From the NCBI RefSeq assembly GCF_021596505.1, contig NZ_PJIZ01000002.1, positions 121,866 to 185,865 of the forward strand: DNA of 64,000 bases, read 5' to 3'. Shown here piece by piece: positions 17,969 through 26,633 of this stretch. The DNA comes from Nostoc sp. CMAA1605. Its GTDB lineage: Bacteria; Cyanobacteriota; Cyanobacteriia; Cyanobacteriales; Nostocaceae. Numbering within the stretch: position 1 is the stretch's first letter; each line of letters begins with the position of its first letter. Below the pieces are notes generated by a model. It was not told the DNA's origin. It made no database searches and was given only the letters and a program-made list of their open reading frames with translations. The position numbers and the translations under genes are program-made.

Positions 17969-20419
17969 ATGTTTGAACACTTCACTTCCGAAGCCATCAA
18001 AGTGATTATGCTCGCTCAGGAGGAAGCACGTCGCCTGGGACACAACTTCGTAGGAACTGAACAAATTCTCCTGGGTTTGATGGGAGAAGGAACTGGGGTT
18101 GCTGCCAAAGTGCTGAATGAGTTGGGTGTGACTCTTAAAGACGCACGTCGAGAAGTCGAAAAAATTATTGGTAGGGGTACTGGTTTCGTTCCACCAGAAA
18201 TCCCCTTTACTCCTAAAGTCAAAAGTCTATTTGAGCAATCATTTAGAGAAGCTCACAGTCTAGGTCATAATTACATCAACACAGAACACTTACTCTTAGG
18301 TTTGACAGAATCAGGTGAAGGTGTCGCCGCCAAGGTGTTGCAAAATCTGGGTGTTGACTTAAGAAATGTTCGCAGTGCTGTGATTCGGCGTTTAGGTGAA
18401 GATCCAGTGGCGGTTGGTAGTGGTGCTGGTAGTCCCAGACGCAACCAAACCCTCACCACAGAAGAATTTGGCAGAAACCTCACCAAACTCGCTCAAGAAG
18501 GTAAGCTTGACCCTGTAGTGGGTCGTCAAAAAGAAATTGAACGCGCTATTCAAATTCTCGGTCGCCGCACGAAGAATAACCCTGTGTTAATTGGTGAACC
18601 AGGGGTAGGTAAAACAGCGATCGCCGAAGGTTTGGCACAGCGTATCATTAACCAAGATGTCCCCGAAGTCTTGGAAGGTAAGCAAGTCATCAGCCTCGAC
18701 ATGGGGTTATTGGTGGCGGGGACTCGTTTTCGAGGAGACTTTGAAGAACGCATCAAAAAAATCGTCGATGAAGTCCGCACAGCCGGAAATGTCATCTTAG
18801 TCATTGATGAAATTCATACCCTAGTCGGTGCGGGAGGAACAGAAGGCGGCTTAGATGCAGCCAACATCCTCAAACCAGCCTTAGCACGGGGTGAACTGCA
18901 ATGTATTGGTGCTACCACCTTAGATGAGTATCGCCAACATATTGAGCGCGATGCCGCCTTAGAACGGCGTTTTCAACCGATTTTAGTCGGTGAACCCTCC
19001 GTATCTGAAACCATCGAAATCCTCTACGGTTTGCGGTCAGTTTACGAACAACACCACCGAGTGCAGATTTCTGATGAAGCGTTGATGGCGGCGGCGGAAT
19101 TATCAGATCGTTATATTAGCGATCGCTTTTTACCCGACAAAGCCATAGACTTAATTGATGAAGCAGGCTCACGGGTACGTCTGAGAAACTCCCAAATTTC
19201 CAACGATAAAGAACTCAAGCGGAAACTGCGGGAAGTCGCCAAAGCGAAAAACGAAGCCGTCAGACTACAAAACTTCGATAAAGCCGGGGAACTGCGCGAC
19301 CAAGAAATTGCCCTAGAAGCAGAAATTCAAGCCGCTTCCACTGAAACAGCTACTCACCCCATCGTCGTAGACGAAGAAGATATCGCCCAAATCGTCGCTT
19401 CTTGGACTGGTGTCCCCGTCAACAAACTCACCGAGTCTGAGTCAGAATTACTCCTGCACTTAGAAGACACCCTACACAAGCGGCTTATCGGTCAAGAACA
19501 AGCAGTGACAGCCGTGTCTCGCGCCATCCGTCGCGCCAGAGTCGGGTTAAAAAATCCCAACCGTCCCATCGCTAGCTTTATCTTCTCCGGCCCCACCGGC
19601 GTTGGTAAAACCGAACTAGCCAAGGCGTTAGCAACTTACTTCTTCGGTGCAGAAGATGCCATGATTCGGTTAGATATGTCCGAATACATGGAAAGCCACA
19701 CAGTATCTAAACTCATCGGTTCACCTCCTGGTTACGTCGGTTACGACGAAGGCGGACAACTCACCGAAGCTGTACGCCGCAGACCTTACACCGTGCTGCT
19801 ATTCGACGAAATCGAAAAAGCGCACCCCGATGTGTTCAATATGCTGCTGCAAATTCTCGATGACGGACACCTAACTGACGCAAAAGGTCGTAAGGTAGAC
19901 TTCAAGAACACCTTAATTATCTTGACCTCTAATATCGGTTCTAAGGTAATTGAAAAAGGTGGCGGCGGTTTAGGCTTTGAATTCGATAACCAACCAGACG
20001 CTAGTTACCACCGCATCCGTAACCTAGTCAACGAAGAACTGAAAAATTACTTCCGTCCTGAGTTTCTCAACCGGGTGGATGAAATTATCGTCTTCACTCA
20101 ACTATCTAAGGATGAAGTCAAGCAAATTGCTGAAATTATGCTGCGTGATGTCGCTAGCCGTCTGACAGAAAAAGGTATCACCTTAGAAGTTACCGAAAGG
20201 TTTAAAGACCTAGTAGTCAGGGAAGGTTATGACCCCAGCTACGGTGCTAGACCATTACGTCGCGCCATCATGCGCCTGTTGGAAGATTCCCTTGCTGAAG
20301 CTATGCTAGCTGGTGAAATCAGTGAAGGTTGTACCGCCGTCGTGGATGTCGATGATGATGGTCAAGTTAAGGTACGCGACTCAGAAAAACGCGAATTACT
20401 ATTAGCAAATGCTGGTTAA
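17969..20419 (+). CDS. clpC: ATP-dependent Clp protease ATP-binding subunit ClpC
   Basis: 816 residues, normal for cyanobacterial ClpC. Residues 1-145 are the double Clp N-domain (starting [20 protein letters not shown]). The first AAA module has Walker A GEPGVGKT near 210 and Walker [10 protein letters not shown] near 275; a UVR-type middle coiled coil is near 420-455 ([18 protein letters not shown]); the second AAA module has SGPTGVGKT near 545. ClpC unfolds substrates and feeds them to ClpP/ClpR in the cytosol and is essential in cyanobacteria. An independent copy of its N-domain, fused to TIR, is encoded at 12215-13234. A strong terminator follows at 20449. Confidence 0.98.
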   Translation: MFEHFTSEAIKVIMLAQEEARRLGHNFVGTEQILLGLMGEGTGVAAKVLNELGVTLKDARREVEKIIGRGTGFVPPEIPFTPKVKSLFEQSFREAHSLGHNYINTEHLLLGLTESGEGVAAKVLQNLGVDLRNVRSAVIRRLGEDPVAVGSGAGSPRRNQTLTTEEFGRNLTKLAQEGKLDPVVGRQKEIERAIQILGRRTKNNPVLIGEPGVGKTAIAEGLAQRIINQDVPEVLEGKQVISLDMGLLVAGTRFRGDFEERIKKIVDEVRTAGNVILVIDEIHTLVGAGGTEGGLDAANILKPALARGELQCIGATTLDEYRQHIERDAALERRFQPILVGEPSVSETIEILYGLRSVYEQHHRVQISDEALMAAAELSDRYISDRFLPDKAIDLIDEAGSRVRLRNSQISNDKELKRKLREVAKAKNEAVRLQNFDKAGELRDQEIALEAEIQAASTETATHPIVVDEEDIAQIVASWTGVPVNKLTESESELLLHLEDTLHKRLIGQEQAVTAVSRAIRRARVGLKNPNRPIASFIFSGPTGVGKTELAKALATYFFGAEDAMIRLDMSEYMESHTVSKLIGSPPGYVGYDEGGQLTEAVRRRPYTVLLFDEIEKAHPDVFNMLLQILDDGHLTDAKGRKVDFKNTLIILTSNIGSKVIEKGGGGLGFEFDNQPDASYHRIRNLVNEELKNYFRPEFLNRVDEIIVFTQLSKDEVKQIAEIMLRDVASRLTEKGITLEVTERFKDLVVREGYDPSYGARPLRRAIMRLLEDSLAEAMLAGEISEGCTAVVDVDDDGQVKVRDSEKRELLLANAG

Positions 20420-20448
20420 TATTTAAATCAGCAAAATAGTATGCCATA

Positions 20449-20485
20449 AAAACCTCTGGTAGTTTGTTGCTATCAGAGGTTTTTA
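20449..20485 (+). terminator. Rho-independent terminator of clpC
   Basis: The arms are AAAACCTCTGGTAG and CTATCAGAGGTTTT, a 14-bp stem with one G-T pair, with the 7-base loop TTTGTTG; the 3' arm ends in a T run. The A run on the other side makes it usable also for the converging minus-strand gene. Confidence 0.85.
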
Positions 20486-20498
20486 ATTTATGCAAAAT

Positions 20499-22033
20499 CT
20501 AGCTGAATTTTTGACGCACAATAGCCCCATGAGGGTCACTCAAGTTTTTCGTGCTATCTCCGTTCATAATCATTGTGGGTAAAACATTTGTTAATTCACC
20601 ACTTTTCTTATTAGAAGAGAGGGTAATGATTCCCAATCCAGGACAACTGCCTGCTGCGGCGTGTGCTATGGTCAGAGGATATGGCCCCCGTAAAGCTACA
20701 TAAATCTTATCCTCATTCTTACCTAAAGATAAATCAGCCAAATCTGGGGTTGGATCATTATTTTGTACTGCACCTAGAGTTGTTCCACAAGCTCCAGTAG
20801 TTGTCAAACTATACATACCTTCGTGACGCAAGTAAAGATTATCCCATGGCGCATTCATCTTAAATACTTCTACGTTATTGCGTACCCTATCCAACTGGTG
20901 CAGATACTTAGCCTTTCCAGAATTTAAATTTTTTACAACAACCATACCATGTGCATCTCGATTGTTCCCAGGTATGGTTTTGCCATTGTCTGCATCCGTC
21001 CAGACAGCCGCAGGTAATGGTTGATTGGGTTGATTGTAGCTCGGTGCTAGAGGATAGTTTTGTGTAAACCGATAAACCGTAAATTCGGAAATATTGGGCC
21101 AGATGTTCCAGTATTGAGCATCATAAATCCATTAGCTGCGTGTCCTCCACAACCCGCAGCGTGAACTATATTTAAATCGTATTCAGCTACTATCTTCATG
21201 GGTGTGGCTGTAATGTCCACCACAAACATCCCACCACCGCCTAAAGTTAGGTAAGCGTGACGACTCTTGTCAGAAATAATCGGACAAATGACTGTATTGG
21301 TTGGGCGAACTCCTGCTGCTTGTTTAGGATTGCCATTGGGGGTAAAAGTAGGCTGTCCGTCTGCCACCTGTCCACTTACAGTACAATTAATGTTATCTCC
21401 AAGATTCACATCAACTGCGATCGGTTGAGCTAATATGCGTCCTGTGCCACCGACTACATCAATACTAGCAGCCGCATTATAATTAAATCCCGTTACTTTC
21501 CCGGCGGCATTTTTTTGAATATCTACTCGCTCCAGCATTCTCCCATTTTGGTTAGCGATGAGGATTTTTGTTCCGTCTGGGGAGACTGTAGACATATGGT
21601 TTTGCCTACCTGTACTAGTTCCGGTAGAGCGAAATAAGCACACGGGTTGTTTTGTTTCACCATCTACTATCCCCAAATGTCCTGAAGCAACAAAATTTAA
21701 TGTCATGTATTTATCATCTGGGGTGGGAATAATCCCATGAATTCTGTTGACATCAGATCCTGTTGTTGAGAGTGCGTTGGGAAATAAGTCAGTGGCTATA
21801 TCTAAAACCAGTGGATTATTTACAGGAGGTTTCTTTTCTAAGTCTGCGCTATCATAAATCCTCACTTTGCCGCCATACACCCCATCTGGTGTTGTAGAGG
21901 TGATCCCTTGAGTATTTCCTTGATCAGAAAGCCACACTTCATAACCTGAATTGCGTGCATAGGTCTGTTCTGAGAATAGTGCTAAAAATACCGCCAGACT
22001 GACACCTATGAGGCACAGAATAAGTTTTTTCAT
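20499..22033 (-). pseudogene. Secreted protein of unknown function (beta-propeller-like), interrupted by one frameshift
   Basis: Two open segments in different frames belong to one gene. Segment 22033 to about 21100 starts MKKLILCLIGVSLAVFLALF with a signal peptide ending near AYARN-like TYARN, and contains repeated motifs HGIIPTPDDKYMTLNF and MSTVSPDGTKILIANQNG of the kind seen in YncE/seven-bladed propeller proteins. In the first frame the protein ends prematurely at 21047. From about 21100 the second frame continues without a stop as SEFTVYRFTQNYPLAPSYNQ and on to the stop at 20499. Restoring one base in the window 21091-21105 would give a protein of about 511 residues. Function unknown. 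Whether this is a true mutation or a sequence error cannot be told here. Confidence 0.72.
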
Positions 22034-22440
22034 ATTGATTTGTGCAGTTCAACTTTTTGTCTCAAAGTTTCACTGTGGCAGTTTCAGTATGGGTTGTAAA
22101 GTAATGCCCATGAAATGTAATAGTTTTTACGGTTAAAGCTTCGTTTTCAACCAATTCGCAATGAACTAACGTCCCGCTACGCTAAAGTTTTTTCCGTATT
22201 ATGACGGGGATTTGGAAAGATTCACAATACTTGTAGCTTGATAGGAGTTAAATATTGAACCCCTCTTTCCCCCTGGCTTTCTAGCTGCTGAGTATGAGCA
22301 GATGCAGTATCTCGCATCAGTGAGCTTTACTTCAGTAGGCTGAGAAAATGGGTCTAATGTTACAGAATGGGAAAACAGTGTGTAAACTGAATTAAAGAAA
22401 ATACTCGACAACAGCAAATACTCATCCTATGATGATGTAA
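22034..22440. other. Intergenic region upstream of the frameshifted secreted-protein gene
   Basis: No convincing gene. A dispersed Nostoc-type motif occurs at about 22148-22186 (AATTCGCAATGAACTAACG then TCCCGCTACGCTAA), shared with the region near 25310. A 72-codon minus-strand ORF at 22199-22417 has no family-like features and is not called. Confidence 0.5.
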
Positions 22441-22653
22441 TAAGCTTGATGATTGACGAGTCAAAGCGAGGGCAAAAACCCTGGGGGATTCGTCAAAATC
22501 GCCAGAACCTTGACAATGTAATAATTACAGCGTTTCAATCATTCGGGAAGTTGCGAATTACTCGCAATAAGGTGGGCTGAAATCGACCTAATTTTGCGAC
22601 TCGTCAAAATGCTTCCCAGGAAGCTTGCTCTATATAAGTTTCAGTACCGAGCA
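22441..22653 (+). promoter_or_regulatory. Probable CRISPR leader
   Basis: About 200 bp of non-coding DNA immediately before the first repeat. It carries repeated short elements CGTCAAAAT at 22491-22499 and 22602-22610, and a TATATAAG box at about 22630-22637 that may be the -10 region of the pre-crRNA promoter. Orientation rests on two facts: the rightmost repeat is degenerate, and the 8-base tag ACTGAAAC typical of crRNA 5' handles is at the repeat's 3' end on the plus strand. Confidence 0.6.
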
Positions 22654-24324
22654 GTTTCCATTAACTATTTCCCCGCAAGGGGACTGAAACAAGTGAATGC
22701 GCCGGGTGTAAGGGTGTAGGGAGTAGGTTTCCATTAACTATTTCCCCGCAAGGGGACTGAAACAATTTTCTGGGACAGGTTCATGTAATAGATAGTTAAC
22801 GTTTCCATTAACTATTTCCCCGCAAGGGGACTGAAACTGGGGAATAGGGCATAGGGATGTATTTTTCATAAAACTGTTTCCATTAACTATTTCCCCGCAA
22901 GGGGACTGAAACGGTGTTAATTGAAAAACAATCGAAATGGACAATCATGGTTTCCATTAACTATTTCCCCGCAAGGGGACTGAAACACAAAAGGTAATAG
23001 GGTTTTTGTTAGGGATGTTTGCGTTTCCATTAACTATTTCCCCGCAAGGGGACTGAAACATTTTTTCTATGTTGAAACTGATAATGTAATTAGGTTTCCA
23101 TTAACTATTTCCCCGCAAGGGGACTGAAACATGGAAAAACAGTTTGAAATCATCGATTATGAGGAGAAGTTTCCATTAACTATTTCCCCGCAAGGGGACT
23201 GAAACTTGGAGATAGGGAAAATAATAAAACCTGACTGGCATACGTTTCCATTAACTATTTCCCCGCAAGGGGACTGAAACATATTAAATATTACTCATGG
23301 TATATACACGCTATGGCGAGTTTCCATTAACTATTTCCCCGCAAGGGGACTGAAACGTTTCACCAAGTTGCTACAAGTGTGGCTATTATTGGTGTTTCCA
23401 TTAACTATTTCCCCGCAAGGGGACTGAAACTTGTTAGAATTTGAAAGTGAGCCATCTTTTGATGTTTCCATTAACTATTTCCCCGCAAGGGGACTGAAAC
23501 GCATCAAAGTGCGTCCTCACTGGCTAACAAATCTTAGTGGGCGGTTTCCATTAACTATTTCCCCGCAAGGGGACTGAAACACTAAACACTCTACTATTAG
23601 AGCTACACTAGTCAACTTTAGTTTCCATTAACTATTTCCCCGCAAGGGGACTGAAACAAACCATCTTTCTGCAAAGATTTGAACTGTTTTACCGTTTCCA
23701 TTAACTATTTCCCCGCAAGGGGACTGAAACATCAATACACTCCACAGATAACTTGAGAACAGGAGTTTCCATTAACTATTTCCCCGCAAGGGGACTGAAA
23801 CAATTGTTGGTAGGCTGCACCAGGATTACCTGATTTATTCAGTTTCCATTAACTATTTCCCCGCAAGGGGACTGAAACATGAAAAAATACCGGGATATGA
23901 AGCCTGTTGATATGTTTCCATTAACTATTTCCCCGCAAGGGGACTGAAACAAGACTGGTTGAACTACCAGAAATTTAAAACAGATATGGGTTTCCATTAA
24001 CTATTTCCCCGCAAGGGGACTGAAACCCCAACAATGTTAGGGACAACTTCTATAACATAGACGTTTCCATTAACTATTTCCCCGCAAGGGGACTGAAACG
24101 TATACTTCCACTCAGGCGATCGCGTTTGTAGTAGATGAGTTTCCATTAACTATTTCCCCGCAAGGGGACTGAAACAAAACACTAACCGATTGTCACGGCC
24201 TACAAAATTCTCAAGTTTCCATTAACTATTTCCCCGCAAGGGGACTGAAACGCTTGTATGTGTCAGCAAGTCGCCTCAGTTCATCTGGTTTCCATTAACT
24301 ATTTCCCCGCAAGGGGACTACAAG
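22654..24324 (+). CRISPR. CRISPR array, 23 repeats of 37 bp and 22 spacers
   Basis: The repeat is 37 bp, begins GTTTCCATTAACTATTT, has the hairpin core CCCCGCAAGGGG and ends ACTGAAAC. Repeat starts are 22654, 22727, 22801, 22876, 22950, 23023, 23094, 23169, 23244, 23320, 23394, 23464, 23544, 23621, 23694, 23765, 23842, 23914, 23990, 24063, 24139, 24215 and 24288. Repeats appear identical except the last, which diverges over its final five bases (ACAAG instead of GAAAC) and marks the old end. Spacers are 33-43 bp. No cas1, cas2, cas6 or effector gene is in this window, so processing must rely on genes elsewhere. The repeat type is common in Nostoc, where such arrays are often associated with type III or I-D machinery; that is family knowledge, not shown here. 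Confidence 0.98.
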
Positions 24325-24434
24325 CAGCACTCATAGACGCTTTAGGTTCGTAGTAAGGACTTTAGTCCTTTTTTGAGAACTAAAGTTCTCACTACAAACC
24401 TTTAATTATTCACCTTGTTCGACTGATGACAAAA
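24325..24434. repeat. Dispersed repeat after the CRISPR array
   Basis: GGTTCGTAGTAAGGACTTTAGTCC followed by GAGAACTAAAGTTCTCACTAC forms overlapping short palindromes (GGACTTTAGTCC; GAGAACTAAAGTTCTC). Similar units occur at about 4780-4820. It may also act as a bidirectional terminator between the array and the desaturase gene. Confidence 0.55.
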
Positions 24435-25226
24435 TTAATTGCTTGGACAATTAATTACGTATGGCCGGGCTTCAGCTAGATTATGTGCTGCAATGCGAGG
24501 ATGTTTATGATGGACATCGTGATGAATTGTTGCTTGAATGACCGTTGAGCCAAATATTATTCCTCCCCAGGTTTCGATAATATTAGGAATTTTCATGGCA
24601 AACGTTCCGTATTCTCCTTTTTGGTGGTGAACAAGACGGAAAAATACTATATCTCCTAGTCCATAAACAATTCGTAGAAACAACCAAAACCATAGGAATC
24701 TTTGTCCGCCTAAAAAAGCTAATATTATGAAAATTAATAGTTTTATGAGTAAATCTATCCCTAGTTGAAAACTAATTCCGTTGATTTTTACCCAACGAAT
24801 AAAGCTTTGCTCTGGTGTAATAAAAGAATTCAAAATAACCAAAAATAAATTTCCTCTGATGTGGTAAGCATCAGGGTCAGACTCTGTTGCTGAATGACGG
24901 TGATGAGCTAGATGAATTTCATGATTTTGTTGATAACTAAGAGTAAAAAGAGAGAGTGGTATGGGGCTGATAGCCAAACATCTGATAATCTCATTCATCT
25001 CCTTACTACTTTTAATATGCAGAAGTTCATGTACATTAATAACCCAACGGGGTAGAGTCACAGAAATGATGATAAATACAATCCAATTTGGAATTAATTC
25101 AGCTACTGATAAGCCATAAGCTATTAATAATATAAAAGCGACTATGGCGCATTCATAAAGATAATGATTAGCATCATGATCATTAACTATATATTCATCT
25201 AAAGATTTATTAGTATTTTTGTGCAT
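24435..25226 (-). CDS. Membrane fatty acid desaturase-like protein
   Basis: 263 residues with three histidine clusters at the usual places of the membrane desaturase/hydroxylase fold: HELLH at 66-70, HEIHLAHHRH at 102-111 and HHDVHHKH at 235-242. Hydrophobic pairs at about 27-60 and 155-195 would span the membrane twice. The eight or more His residues bind the di-iron centre. It is smaller than standard acyl-lipid desaturases (about 350 residues) and could act on a fatty acyl, carotenoid or other lipid; the substrate is not readable. It stands alone between the CRISPR array and a repeat-rich region. Coding sequence is notably AT-rich compared with neighbouring genes, which hints at transfer. 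Confidence 0.82.
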   Translation of the reverse strand: MHKNTNKSLDEYIVNDHDANHYLYECAIVAFILLIAYGLSVAELIPNWIVFIIISVTLPRWVINVHELLHIKSSKEMNEIIRCLAISPIPLSLFTLSYQQNHEIHLAHHRHSATESDPDAYHIRGNLFLVILNSFITPEQSFIRWVKINGISFQLGIDLLIKLLIFIILAFLGGQRFLWFWLFLRIVYGLGDIVFFRLVHHQKGEYGTFAMKIPNIIETWGGIIFGSTVIQATIHHDVHHKHPRIAAHNLAEARPYVINCPSN

Positions 25227-25658
25227 GACAATGGTATCTAAAAAATCACTTATGTACCTGGATTTTATAATAAAGTTTCAAAACCATCTAATACCAATTT
25301 GCAATTTGCAATTCGCAATGGACTAACGTCCCGCTACGCTAACGCAATTCGCAATTCGCAATTTGCAACGATGCTCTCGCCCCGCTCCGCTAACACAATT
25401 TGCAATGGACTTCTCTCCGAGACGCTGCGCGTAGCTTGCTTCCTCAGAGGGGTACGTCCCGCTACGCTAACGTAATGGACTTCTCTACGAGACGATAACG
25501 CAATTTAGTAGAGTTTTTCTATCTATGGAATGTGGTAAAACCACAACCTCCAACTAAAGATATACGTGATTTTGGTTACAGTTTCCGAAACGAGACTACC
25601 GAAAGCTGTAGAAAGAAGTTAGGTTAGTGTTTAAACAACAGCCGCACCCCTAGCAGCT
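25227..25658. repeat. Repeat-rich intergenic region
   Basis: No gene. It contains tandem GCAATTCGCAATTTGCAATT-like units (about 25295-25370), four copies of the dispersed motif GTCCCGCTACGCTAAC or close variants, and the block GAGACGCTGCGCGTAGCTTG at 25419-25438 with CTTCCTCAGAGGGGTAC after it, homologous to 4829-4866. The final 80 bp before the ABC gene hold a small palindrome GTTTCCGAAAC and probably its promoter. Confidence 0.75.
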
Positions 25659-26609
25659 ATGACAAAAGAATTAGCAATTCGCACCAATGGCTTAACTAAG
25701 CAATTTGAACGGCACGTAGCCGTTAATGATGTTGAGTTAGAAATCCAAGCAGGTGAAGTATACGGACTGATAGGCCCCAATGGCGCAGGTAAAACTACTC
25801 TCATCCGAATGTTGGCAGCAGCAGAAGAACCAACTACGGGTGAGATTTATATTAACGGCGATCGCCTGCGTCGTGACAAGAGTAACCCTACTCTCAAACG
25901 TCGTCTTGGCTACCTTCCCGATGATTATCCCCTGTATGAAGACTTAACAGTTTGGGATTACTTAGATTATTTTGCGCGTTTGTATCGGTTGCGAGAACCA
26001 CGCCGCACTCAACGCCTACACGAAGTTTTAGAACTCATCCAACTGGGTAATAAACGCAACAGTCTGATTTCTACCCTGTCACGGGGGATGAAGCAGCGTT
26101 TGAGTTTAGCACGGACTATTATCCATGAGCCAATTGTACTGTTATTGGATGAGCCTGTTTCGGGACTCGACCCGATAGCCAGAATGCAATTCCGAGAAAT
26201 TATTAAGGCACTCCAAGAAGCAGGAATGACAATTTTAATATCTTCCCATGTTTTGAGTGACTTAGCAGAGTTGTGTACTTCTGTAGGCATTATGGAATTA
26301 GGCTTTCTAGTAGAAAGTGCCTCCCTCCAACATCTTTATCAACGGTTATCTCGCCAACAAATAGTTTTATCAACTTTGGGTGATTTAGAGGCACTTTTAA
26401 GTGCAGTCAAACATCATCCCCATGTAGAAGAGTGGGAGAAATTACCAGGTAAAAATGGCTTAAAAGTTAATTTTAACGGTACACAGGAAGATTGCGCTGA
26501 ATTATTGCGATCGCTAATTACATCGGGGATTCCTCTTACTGATTTTCACTGTGTTCAAGAAGATTTAGAAACCATATTTTTAAAACTGGGACACAAGCAA
26601 GCATCTTAA
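25659..26609 (+). CDS. ABC-2 type transporter ATP-binding protein
   Basis: 316 residues: Walker A GPNGAGKTT near 42, Q-loop region GYLPDDYPLYEDLTVWDYL near 85, signature LSRGMKQRLSLARTI near 138, Walker B VLLLDEPVSGLDP near 160, and a C-terminal regulatory extension after about 225. It belongs to the CcmA/NatA-like family of ATPases that pair with ABC-2 permeases. Two related permease genes follow on the same strand (24 bp and about 110 bp gaps), so the complex is probably an ATPase dimer with a heterodimeric permease. Substrate unknown; such exporters handle peptides, antibiotics, sodium or lipids. Confidence 0.92.
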   Translation: MTKELAIRTNGLTKQFERHVAVNDVELEIQAGEVYGLIGPNGAGKTTLIRMLAAAEEPTTGEIYINGDRLRRDKSNPTLKRRLGYLPDDYPLYEDLTVWDYLDYFARLYRLREPRRTQRLHEVLELIQLGNKRNSLISTLSRGMKQRLSLARTIIHEPIVLLLDEPVSGLDPIARMQFREIIKALQEAGMTILISSHVLSDLAELCTSVGIMELGFLVESASLQHLYQRLSRQQIVLSTLGDLEALLSAVKHHPHVEEWEKLPGKNGLKVNFNGTQEDCAELLRSLITSGIPLTDFHCVQEDLETIFLKLGHKQAS

Positions 26610-26633
26610 TCATTAACTTGGGAGATACCACCA

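Noticed and set aside
22199..22417. Minus-strand open frame of 72 codons
   Set aside because: There is no recognisable motif or ribosome binding site, and the region is likely a promoter region.
22738..22944. Minus-strand open frame of 68 codons
   Set aside because: It lies inside the CRISPR array and translates its repeats.
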